Shown one piece after another: positions 8,366-15,216 of a stretch of 41,087 nt of DNA (position 1 is the first letter of the stretch; every line of letters begins with the position of its first letter). Under the pieces are notes generated by a model. It was not told where the DNA came from and did no database searches. It was given only the letters and a program-made list of their open reading frames with translations. This stretch comes from Bacillota bacterium. Lineage in GTDB: Bacteria > Bacillota > Clostridia > Christensenellales > CAG-138. The DNA is taken from NCBI GenBank assembly GCA_016286445.1, contig JAEESS010000016.1, positions 1 through 41,087 on the forward strand. Direction: 5' to 3'. The position numbers were made by a program, and so were the translations under genes.

Positions 8366-9256
8366 TCAGATTCGTTTGATCTCCGGCTCCAGACTTACGC
8401 CGGTCCGTTCCAGTACTACGCGCTGTACATACGCGATCAGCGAGGAGACGTCCGCCTCCGTTGCGCCGCCGACATTCACTATGAAACCGGCGTGCTTTTC
8501 CGAAACCTGCGCGCCGCCGATCGTAAAGCCTTTCAGTCCGCACTGCTCGATCAGCGCGCCGGCAAAGTGCCCTTCCGGACGCTTGAACGTGCTTCCTGCG
8601 GACGGCAGCTCCAGAGGCTGTTTTTCCCGCCGTTTATCCATGCAGGTCTGTATCGTCTGCGCCGCCGTTCCGTCGTCGTGCCGAAGCGAAAACTCGGCTT
8701 CGAGCGCAATGCAGGACGGAAAGGAAAAGGCGCTCCTGCGGTATCCGAGATCGCAGTCCCGAACGTCGATCCAACGGTCTCTGCCGTCCTTCAGCACGCG
8801 AATGCGGACAAGGACCTGTTTGATCTCTCCGCCGTACGCGCCGGCGTTCATGGCGCATGCGCCGCCCACCGTGCCGGGAATCCCGCAAAGGCGTTCCAGC
8901 CCCATGAGCCCGTGCCGCACCGTCTCGCGGGCAAGCGCCGTAAGCGACGTACCGCAGCAGGCAATCACCGTCGTTCCCCGGTAAACGGGTTCATGCAGCG
9001 GCGTATCAAACCGCAGCACGAAGCCGCCAAAGCCGCGATCGGACGCAAGGATGTTCGTCCCCTTGCCGAGCAGAGCAAGCGGAATGCCATTCTGCGCGGC
9101 AAACGTGACCGCGTCCCGTATCGCGTTATACGAATGCGGATGCAGAACAACCTTTGCGTTTCCCCCGATACGAAAGCTTGTCAGCTCGGACAACGGAATA
9201 TTCACTTCGGCGCCGAATCCTTCCGGCAGCGCCATATTGCCCCAAAATACGTTCAT
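8366..9256 (-). CDS. murB: MurB, UDP-N-acetylenolpyruvoylglucosamine reductase
   Basis: A cytoplasmic FAD enzyme that reduces enolpyruvyl-UDP-GlcNAc to UDP-MurNAc with NADPH. FAD-binding motifs are visible (LLGKGTNILASD and NAGAYGGE), as is PSAGSTFKRP with the catalytic serine region. The 296-residue length is standard. I chose the ATG at 9256, immediately downstream of a strong promoter, but no Shine-Dalgarno can be on the transcript if it starts at the predicted site. An internal ATG at 9235, preceded by GGGG, would give 289 residues. Longer versions starting near 9307 run into the promoter and are rejected. It heads the operon murB-rapZ-whiA-methyltransferase-hslO-TPR-rlmL-like. Confidence 0.93.
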   Translation of the reverse strand: MNVFWGNMALPEGFGAEVNIPLSELTSFRIGGNAKVVLHPHSYNAIRDAVTFAAQNGIPLALLGKGTNILASDRGFGGFVLRFDTPLHEPVYRGTTVIACCGTSLTALARETVRHGLMGLERLCGIPGTVGGACAMNAGAYGGEIKQVLVRIRVLKDGRDRWIDVRDCDLGYRRSAFSFPSCIALEAEFSLRHDDGTAAQTIQTCMDKRREKQPLELPSAGSTFKRPEGHFAGALIEQCGLKGFTIGGAQVSEKHAGFIVNVGGATEADVSSLIAYVQRVVLERTGVSLEPEIKRI

Positions 9257-9262
9257 GTATGT

Positions 9263-9291
9263 ATTATAGCAAATCCGATCGTTTCGCACAA
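9263..9291 (-). promoter_or_regulatory. SigA-type promoter of the murB operon
   Basis: Minus-strand TTGTGC (9286-9291), 17 bases, TATAAT (9263-9268). The ATG at 9256 begins six bases after the -10 box, giving a predicted transcript start at the start codon. The -35 lies three bases beyond the stop codon of the upstream gene. Confidence 0.7.
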
Positions 9292-9294
9292 CAC

Positions 9295-10266
9295 CTAACT
9301 GCAACATTCCCGCAAACGTTTTGTGAACCGTTCGCGCGCATCACTGTCGTCGTCGGACGCCTTTTTTGCATCCTCCAGCAGCGAATCGTACATTGCGTTC
9401 CATCGGAACGGATCGACGGTTTCTACCGTTTGATAGGTGCGGAACACGCGCTTCAGCGCAGGCTCCGGCGGCGTGTCTTTGACGTCGGAACGTACCGACA
9501 TCAGTCCGAGCGCGTTCAGCGTCTGCTGCGGGTCCGGTTCAAGCAGGTATGCAAAAAAATCAAGCAGGATCTCCGATTTTGCGTCGTCCGTATCCCTGTC
9601 GATACCTAACCAGCAGACGGCGTCGGTAAAGCTGTCGAGCGGTTCCGGCGAAGCAAGCGCAAAGCCGTCCCGATAACGGATCAAGTCCCCCGCCCGCCGG
9701 AGATCCAGATACAGAACGTCCGCGCGATCCTCCGTCTCCGTCCTGCGCACCGGTCCGGCTCTTGCCGCAAGAATGTCGTTTGCAAAGAACACGCGTTCCT
9801 GCGATCCGTCCGGCGTCCGGATCAGCTTTGTATACCCGGAATAGCAGTACGGAACGCATCGATCGGTTTGAAACAAACCGTCGCGATACGGAAAATGCAG
9901 ATTCTCAATACACTTCAGTCGATCCGGGTACATCGTGCCGGAGAAGAACGAATAGGCGTCGGGTCGTCTCCCGCCCTGCAATCGCTCGGCAAAATGCGCT
10001 TCGTCCATACCCTCGATTTCAATATAAACGCCCTTATGCTTCTTTTCGTAGGCGGCGGCTCGTGATTTGAGCCATTGCGTCAGACTGCCCGTATACGGAC
10101 GGTGCCGCACGATATGATACAGAACGATCGTCCCGGCGCTTTTTCCCGGATCGCGAACAAAGCGCGGGTCGACATACGACGCCTGCGCGCCTTTGAGCAG
10201 CGCCTTCGGCGAGAACACCAGAAAACAGATCATTCCGAAACACAGCAGGATACGCAGAATCTTCAT
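9295..10266 (-). CDS. Secreted protein resembling an extracellular solute-binding protein
   Basis: This 323-residue protein has an N-terminal hydrophobic export segment (about 1-27) but no lipobox cysteine after it. Residues about 45-120 (strand YHIVRHRP, helix with TQWLKSRAAAYEKKHKGVYIEIE, then GGRRPDAYSFFSG) resemble lobe 1 of family-1 ABC solute-binding proteins, but similarity is weak and no permease genes are nearby. I started it at 10266 because AGGA lies six bases upstream and the signal peptide begins there. It is transcribed toward murB, which has its own promoter just past this stop codon. It may bind a wall fragment or sugar, but this is speculation. Confidence 0.55.
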   Translation of the reverse strand: MKILRILLCFGMICFLVFSPKALLKGAQASYVDPRFVRDPGKSAGTIVLYHIVRHRPYTGSLTQWLKSRAAAYEKKHKGVYIEIEGMDEAHFAERLQGGRRPDAYSFFSGTMYPDRLKCIENLHFPYRDGLFQTDRCVPYCYSGYTKLIRTPDGSQERVFFANDILAARAGPVRRTETEDRADVLYLDLRRAGDLIRYRDGFALASPEPLDSFTDAVCWLGIDRDTDDAKSEILLDFFAYLLEPDPQQTLNALGLMSVRSDVKDTPPEPALKRVFRTYQTVETVDPFRWNAMYDSLLEDAKKASDDDSDARERFTKRLRECCS

Positions 10267-10277
10267 GCCATATCCTA

Positions 10278-10286
10278 TTCGACAAA
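10278..10286 (-). promoter_or_regulatory. Candidate Spo0A box upstream of the spoIIA operon
   Basis: The minus strand reads TTTGTCGAA, an exact match to the Spo0A-binding box consensus. It lies about 40 bases upstream of the SigH-like -35 element of spoIIAA, where Spo0A~P activates spoIIA in Bacillus. One box in 115 bases is suggestive, not proof. Confidence 0.45.
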
Positions 10287-10325
10287 ACAAGCGATAACCC
10301 AGCAAAGCTTGTCCTTTTTCTTAAA

Positions 10326-10350
10326 AGGATGCAGTGCATAAACGGTGTAT
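10326..10350 (+). promoter_or_regulatory. Candidate SigH-type promoter of the spoIIA operon
   Basis: AGGA at 10326-10329 and GTAT at 10347-10350 have the 21-base offset expected between AGGA and GAAT of SigH promoters; the -10 has one mismatch (GTAT for GAAT). The AGGA lies in the right arm of a small inverted repeat (TCCTTTT 10312-10318, AAAAGGA 10323-10329). Confidence 0.4.
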
Positions 10351-10381
10351 TTATATCTGAAACAGAATCGGAGGTACGCAT

Positions 10382-10687
10382 ATGGAATTGAATGCACAAA
10401 AGCGCGGTCCGCGGCTTTCGGTACAGCTTTCCGGCGAGCTGGACCATCACAGCGCGGAGCAGACGCGGATCATGCTGGATACGCTGTTACGGGATGTTAC
10501 GGTCCATGAGCTCGTGCTCGATCTTTCCGGCATGACGTTTATGGACAGCGCCGGGCTCGGCGTGATTCTCGGACGGTTCAGAAAGCTGTCGATGCGCGGC
10601 GGCAAGCTGATCGTCAAGGGCATGAATGCTTCGGTCGACCGGATCTTCAGGATGTCGGGGCTGTACGCGATCGTGGAAAGACAGTAA
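10382..10687 (+). CDS. spoIIAA: SpoIIAA, anti-anti-sigma F factor
   Basis: This 101-residue STAS-domain protein has the phosphorylated serine in MDSAGLG (Ser56). In the forespore the unphosphorylated form binds SpoIIAB and frees SigF; SpoIIAB inactivates it by phosphorylation. The ATG has a strong GGAGG nine bases upstream. It is first of three genes in the standard order spoIIAA-spoIIAB-sigF, with an 11-base gap to spoIIAB. Upstream DNA carries a Spo0A-box match and a SigH-like promoter, in line with the regulation known in Bacillus. Confidence 0.95.
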   Translation: MELNAQKRGPRLSVQLSGELDHHSAEQTRIMLDTLLRDVTVHELVLDLSGMTFMDSAGLGVILGRFRKLSMRGGKLIVKGMNASVDRIFRMSGLYAIVERQ

Positions 10688-10698
10688 GGAGGCGCGGT

Positions 10699-11130
10699 AT
10701 GCATAACGAAATGGAAGTACGCTTTTTATCTCTCTCGGGCAACGAGAGCTTTGCCCGTGCAGCCGCCGCGTCGTTTGCCGCGCAGATGAATCCCGGCATC
10801 GAAGAGTTGTCCGATATCCGGACGGCGGTTTCGGAAGCAGTCACGAACGCGATCATCCACGGGTACGACCAGAACATGGACTGCGTCGTCACCATGCAAA
10901 TGGAGATCGACGGCGACGATCTGACAGTGATCGTGAAGGATGAAGGCTGCGGCATCGGCGATATCGAGCTTGCACGAAAGCCGTTCTTTACATCCAAGCC
11001 GGAACTGGAACGGTCCGGCATGGGGTTCTCCGTGATGGAGGCGTTCATGGATTCGGTCAACGTCGAGTCGAAGCTCGGAGAAGGAACCGTCATTACCATG
11101 CGGAAACGCATCCGTCATGCAAACGCATAG
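10699..11130 (+). CDS. spoIIAB: SpoIIAB, anti-sigma F factor and serine kinase
   Basis: This 143-residue GHKL-fold protein has the N box around E46-N50 (SEAVTNAIIHGY), the ATP-binding DEGCGIGD and GMGFSVME. It binds SigF when loaded with ATP and phosphorylates SpoIIAA. Preceded by AAGGAGGCG. The 3' end overlaps the sigF start by 14 bases, which would couple synthesis of the anti-sigma and sigma factors and keep their ratio near one. Confidence 0.95.
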   Translation: MHNEMEVRFLSLSGNESFARAAAASFAAQMNPGIEELSDIRTAVSEAVTNAIIHGYDQNMDCVVTMQMEIDGDDLTVIVKDEGCGIGDIELARKPFFTSKPELERSGMGFSVMEAFMDSVNVESKLGEGTVITMRKRIRHANA

Positions 11131-11821
11131 CGAACGGTTTTCGGATCTGATCGTACGCGCACAAAACGGCGACACGGATGCGGAACGGCAGCTTTTAGAA
11201 GAAAACCTGCCGCTTGTTGCCGCGATCGCAAAACGATACCCGAACGCAGGCGCGGACGCGGACGATCTGAAACAGCTCGGATCGATCGGACTTCTGAAAG
11301 CGATCCGGAAATTCGATCCCGCATTCAACGTCTGCTTCTCAACGTACGCGGTCCCACTGATCGCAGGCGAGATCCGACGGTTTTTGCGGGACGACGGCAT
11401 CATCAAGTTTTCCCGCAGCACAAAATCACTTGCGATGCGCGTCCGCAGGGAGCTCGAATCGGATCCGGACCTGACAATCGACGCGCTGTCCGAACGGCTC
11501 GGAGTCTCGCGCGAGGAGCTTGCCGCCGCGTACGCCAGCGACGCTCCGGTCGGTTCGCTCGACGAACCGCTTCCGGATGGCAGCGGAAACCGGTTTGACA
11601 GGATCGGGACGGACAGCGACGAAGAGCTTTCCGTAAAGCGGCTGACGCTGAACGCCGCAATGCAGACGCTTTCCGAACGGGAGCGTCTTTTGGTGCAGCT
11701 GCGCTATCGGGAGGAAAAATCCCAGTCTGAGGTCGGCCGTATCTTCGGCGTATCGCAGGTCCAGGTTTCGCGATTGGAAAAAAAGATCCTGTCCGCATTG
11801 CGAAACAGGATGACGGATTAA
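11117..11821 (+). CDS. sigF: RNA polymerase sigma factor SigF (forespore-specific)
   Basis: This 234-residue sigma-70 family protein has region 2 (FSTYAVPLIAGEIRRFLRDDG), region 3 (about 105-135) and region 4 with a helix-turn-helix near the end (SEVGRIFGVSQVQVSRLEKK). Gene order identifies it as SigF rather than SigG or SigE. SigF drives the first forespore-specific transcription after asymmetric division. The start lies within the end of spoIIAB with only a weak upstream Shine-Dalgarno, so translation is probably coupled. Its TAA overlaps the convergent plsY stop codon. The spoVA genes that often follow are not here. Confidence 0.95.
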   Translation: MQTHSERFSDLIVRAQNGDTDAERQLLEENLPLVAAIAKRYPNAGADADDLKQLGSIGLLKAIRKFDPAFNVCFSTYAVPLIAGEIRRFLRDDGIIKFSRSTKSLAMRVRRELESDPDLTIDALSERLGVSREELAAAYASDAPVGSLDEPLPDGSGNRFDRIGTDSDEELSVKRLTLNAAMQTLSERERLLVQLRYREEKSQSEVGRIFGVSQVQVSRLEKKILSALRNRMTD

Positions 11822-12483
11822 CGCTTATCTCCGGAGGAGATCGCTTTCTCCTCCCCCCTCAACAACCGTTTGATGTTGTCCTTGTGACGGATCAGCAGAA
11901 GCAGCACGACCGGCGCAACGAAAAACAGCAGATACGGATCGGCATGTCCGGTCGCCCAAACGATATACGTTGCGATGAGGTAGGAGATCGCAGTCAGGAT
12001 CGAAACAAGCGAAACGCGCTTCCAGATCAGAAAGATGATGATCGCGATGACCGTAGAAACGAGCGCGGCTTGCCAGCACAGACACCACGTCATGGCGTAC
12101 GCCGAAGCCGCGCCTTTGCCGCCGCGAAACTCAAACAGCGCCGGATAGCAATGCCCGAACACGGAACAGGCGCTGGCGATATATCCGCCGAGCAGTACGG
12201 AAACGGCGGGATCGGACGGATTGATCGGGAACAGCGCGCCTAAAAGCCTTCCGAGAAAGAACGCGCCGACGCATTTCCCGGCGTCGCCGATAAACGTGAG
12301 CAGTCCGTAGTACTTCCCGTATACGCGGACCATATTGGTCGTTCCCGCATTTCCGCTGCCGTACAGGCGCACGTCGTCGCGGAACTTCAGCCGGCTGATG
12401 ATCAGCGCGGTCTGAAAGTTTCCGATCAGATAGCCCGATATGGCGATCACGGCGATCGCGATTGCGTTCCATTCTCCGATCAT
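11818..12483 (-). CDS. plsY: PlsY, acyl-phosphate:glycerol-3-phosphate acyltransferase
   Basis: This 221-residue membrane protein has about five transmembrane helices. The signature GSGNAGTTNMVRVYG lies near residues 42-56 and GGKGAA near 118, both in cytoplasmic loops that bind acyl phosphate and glycerol-3-phosphate. It makes lysophosphatidic acid, the first step of phospholipid synthesis. It follows der by eight bases with GGAG upstream of the ATG. The usual neighbour gpsA is not beside it. The C-terminus ends in a short basic tail, and its stop overlaps that of sigF. Confidence 0.93.
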   Translation of the reverse strand: MIGEWNAIAIAVIAISGYLIGNFQTALIISRLKFRDDVRLYGSGNAGTTNMVRVYGKYYGLLTFIGDAGKCVGAFFLGRLLGALFPINPSDPAVSVLLGGYIASACSVFGHCYPALFEFRGGKGAASAYAMTWCLCWQAALVSTVIAIIIFLIWKRVSLVSILTAISYLIATYIVWATGHADPYLLFFVAPVVLLLLIRHKDNIKRLLRGEEKAISSGDKR

Positions 12484-12491
12484 GGGATCGT

Positions 12492-13814
12492 TTACTCCTC
12501 TTTTGTGCGGTTCCGGAACAGGATCTTGATCGGCGTTCCGGAGAATCCGAAGGTCTTACGGAAATAGTTCTCGATGTAGCGCTCGTAGGAGAAATGTACA
12601 AGCGTCGACTCATTCACAAAGATGACGAACGTCGGCGGCTGAATTGCGACCTGCGTCGCATAGAACAGCTTCAGCCGTCTGCCGTTCTGCGTCGGCGGTT
12701 CGGACATCGAGACCGCTTCGTTCAGCACGTCGTTCAGCATGCCGGTCGGGATCCTGCGGGTGCTCTGCGCATAGACCTCGTTCACAAGCTCCAGGACCTT
12801 ATGCACGCGCTGACCGCTTTTGGCGCTGATGAACAGAAACGGAACATAGCTCATGAAGGCAAGATCGTTTTCCATGTCCTTTTTGAATTTGTCCATGGTA
12901 TGCGTATCCTTTTCGATCAGATCCCATTTGTTCACGATCACAACGGAAGGCTTGCCCTCCTCGTGCACAAAGCCCGCGATCTTCACGTCCTGTTCGGAAA
13001 GTCCCTGTTCGGCATCGCAAACGAAAAGCACGGCATCGGCGCGCCGGATCGCCGCAAGCGAACGGATCACGCTGTAGCGCTCAATGCTCTCGTCCTCGAT
13101 CGCGCGCTTTCTGCGAATGCCCGCTGTGTCGATCAGCACATATTGCCTGCCGTTCTGTTCAAACGGCGTATTGATCGCGTCGCGCGTGGTGCCGGGCACA
13201 TCCGAAACGATGACGCGTTCCTCGCCCAAAAGCGCGTTGGTCAGGCTCGATTTGCCGACGTTCGGCTTGCCGACGATCGCGATGTGGATCCGCTTGTCGT
13301 CCTCTGCCTCTTCCGCGTCCGGGAAGTGCGAGCAGACCGCGTCCAGAAGATCGCCGAGTCCGATCCCCTGCCCGCCGGACAGGATGAACGGTTCGCCGAG
13401 CCCGAGCTCATAAAACTCATAGATCGCCTCATGATACTTCGGCGCGTCCAGCTTGTTGACGCCGAGCACGACCGGCTTCTTGCTGCGGCGCAGCATCGAA
13501 GCGACTTCGCGGTCCGCCGATGTCATACCGTCGCGTCCGTCGGTCAGAAAGATGATGACGTCCGCCGTTTCGATCGCAAGCTCCGCCTGCCGCCGCATCT
13601 GCACCGCGATCTTATCCTCGCTTGCCGGTTCGATGCCGCCGGTGTCGATCAGCGTAAATTTCCGATCCAGCCACTCCGCGTCGCTGTAAATGCGGTCGCG
13701 CGTGACGCCGGGCGTATCCTCAACGATCGAGATGCGCTTGCCGGTCAGGCGATTGAATAAAGTTGATTTGCCGACATTCGGTCTGCCGACGATCGCTACC
13801 AAAGGTTTTGCCAT
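12492..13814 (-). CDS. der: Der (EngA), double-domain ribosome-assembly GTPase
   Basis: This 440-residue protein has two tandem G domains: GRPNVGKST near residues 10-18 with NKLD, and GKPNVGKSS near 180-188 with NKWD. A KH-like C-terminal domain (about 350-440) contacts rRNA. Der is essential for 50S subunit maturation. GAGGAG precedes the ATG. Three bases separate it from the DUF512 gene upstream and eight from plsY downstream, the order typical of Clostridia. Confidence 0.97.
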   Translation of the reverse strand: MAKPLVAIVGRPNVGKSTLFNRLTGKRISIVEDTPGVTRDRIYSDAEWLDRKFTLIDTGGIEPASEDKIAVQMRRQAELAIETADVIIFLTDGRDGMTSADREVASMLRRSKKPVVLGVNKLDAPKYHEAIYEFYELGLGEPFILSGGQGIGLGDLLDAVCSHFPDAEEAEDDKRIHIAIVGKPNVGKSSLTNALLGEERVIVSDVPGTTRDAINTPFEQNGRQYVLIDTAGIRRKRAIEDESIERYSVIRSLAAIRRADAVLFVCDAEQGLSEQDVKIAGFVHEEGKPSVVIVNKWDLIEKDTHTMDKFKKDMENDLAFMSYVPFLFISAKSGQRVHKVLELVNEVYAQSTRRIPTGMLNDVLNEAVSMSEPPTQNGRRLKLFYATQVAIQPPTFVIFVNESTLVHFSYERYIENYFRKTFGFSGTPIKILFRNRTKEE

Positions 13815-13817
13815 AGT

Positions 13818-15125
13818 TTACTCCTCAAATACACACGAAATGAGTTCCGTACCGTCCGAAAAAGTGCGGATATGCACGCCGAGCGCTCGTTCGACGTCGT
13901 CCTTCGTCATGCCGTCCAGAAAGACGTCCTCCGTTTCCCGCAGCATATTCTTCGGAATCAGCAGCGGATCGGAAAGGGTTTTGCCCGTAAGCTCCGTCAG
14001 AAGATCGCTGCCGGTCACCAGTCCCGCAACATGCACATTGCCGCCGAACCAGCGGTTCGGAATCGGATGCAGATCCGTTTCGACGCCGAACGGTGCAAGC
14101 GCCTTGTACAGTTCGCGGAAGAACGGATATGCCGCCGTACCGCCCGCGACGGAGAACCGCCTCGGCTTCGAGCGCTTTGTTCGCTCGGAAAGCGCATAGC
14201 GGAAGTCCTCCTCGAACATACGCAGAAGCCCGACGCCGTTTTCGATCTGCTCATAGTCCTCGTAGGCTTCCGGCGCCGGAAGCGTGCGTCCGGCGTTCAG
14301 GTACCATTCATCCGAAAGGAACACGAGCCGTGTGCCGAACCGATCCAGATATTCCCGCTGCAGCGGTTCGACGGTTTCGATGATCTCTGCGCTCTGCGCC
14401 GCGTCGAAGGTGCCGAGCTGCGTCAGCCCCTCCCGGTATTTTGTAACGCCGACCGGCACGATCGCAACGGACGCGCAGCCAGGCGCAAGCGACGAAAGAT
14501 CCCGCAGCGTCCTCAGCAGAATCTCTCCGTCGTTCAATCCGCGGCAAAGCACGATCTGCGCATGAAACCGCAGTCCCGCCTTCTGCAGCGCGGTCAGCCG
14601 TTCCATGATGCGTCCGGCGGACGGGTTCCGCATGATCCTTGTCCGCACCTCAGGATCGGTCGCATGGACGGACACATACAGCGGACTCACGCGGCGATCG
14701 ATGATGCGCTGAAATTCCGCGTCGGAAACGTTCGTCAGCGTCACATAGTTACCCATGATGAACGACATGCGCCAGTCGTCGTCCTTGACGTTCAGACTGC
14801 TTCTGACACCCTTCGGCATCTGGTCGATGAAGCAGAATACGCAGTGATTTCTGCAGGTCATCATGCGGCTCATCAGCGTCGTTTCAAAGCACAGCCCGAG
14901 CGGTTCGTATTCGTCCTTTCTCAGCAGAACGGAAAGCGGCTGTCCTTCCCGTTCCAGATCGAGCTTGAGAGCGCGATGTGCCGTCAGCGCTTCATAATCG
15001 ATGAGATCGATGACGGGCGTGTCGTTGATGCGAAAAAGAACGTCGCCGCACCGTACACCTGCTCTTTCGGCAGGCGTCCCGTGCTCCACAAACGTGATCG
15101 GTTGTCCTTTCGCGCATATTTCCAT
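13818..15125 (-). CDS. DUF512 PDZ/radical-SAM-like protein
   Basis: This 435-residue protein starts with a PDZ-like domain (about 10-70). The cluster CRNHCVFC follows near residue 90, a CxxxCxxC pattern that would bind a 4Fe-4S centre as in radical SAM enzymes, then the DUF512 signature PKGVRSSL and the C-terminal DUF512 domain with the conserved GG(T)AAYPFF region. The biochemical reaction is not known to me. Persistent linkage to der suggests a role in ribosome assembly or RNA modification, which is inference. The start lies just after a weak promoter-like element; AAGG about eight bases upstream could serve as a ribosome site on a longer transcript. Confidence 0.85.
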   Translation of the reverse strand: MEICAKGQPITFVEHGTPAERAGVRCGDVLFRINDTPVIDLIDYEALTAHRALKLDLEREGQPLSVLLRKDEYEPLGLCFETTLMSRMMTCRNHCVFCFIDQMPKGVRSSLNVKDDDWRMSFIMGNYVTLTNVSDAEFQRIIDRRVSPLYVSVHATDPEVRTRIMRNPSAGRIMERLTALQKAGLRFHAQIVLCRGLNDGEILLRTLRDLSSLAPGCASVAIVPVGVTKYREGLTQLGTFDAAQSAEIIETVEPLQREYLDRFGTRLVFLSDEWYLNAGRTLPAPEAYEDYEQIENGVGLLRMFEEDFRYALSERTKRSKPRRFSVAGGTAAYPFFRELYKALAPFGVETDLHPIPNRWFGGNVHVAGLVTGSDLLTELTGKTLSDPLLIPKNMLRETEDVFLDGMTKDDVERALGVHIRTFSDGTELISCVFEE

Positions 15126-15131
15126 AAGTAT

Positions 15132-15160
15132 ACCTTATCACACTTCTTTCCTTTTTGCAA
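15132..15160 (-). promoter_or_regulatory. Weak candidate promoter of the DUF512-der-plsY operon
   Basis: Minus-strand TTGCAA (15155-15160), 17 bases, TAAGGT (15132-15137), then six bases to the ATG at 15125. The -10 matches the consensus at only three of six positions. TATACT directly before the ATG is an alternative -10 for no obvious downstream start. Confidence 0.3.
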
Positions 15161-15175
15161 GGATTCTCAGCAGTC

Positions 15176-15206
15176 AAAAAGCGAGAGCATCCCGCCCTCG
15201 CTTTTT
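15176..15206 (-). terminator. Intrinsic terminator of the leucine-rich-repeat gene
   Basis: GCGAG (15181-15185) pairs with CTCGC (15197-15201), extended by five A-T pairs (15176-15180 with 15202-15206). Read on the minus strand it ends in a T5 tract, ten bases after the stop codon of the repeat protein. Confidence 0.75.
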
Positions 15207-15216
15207 ATCACAAGCC

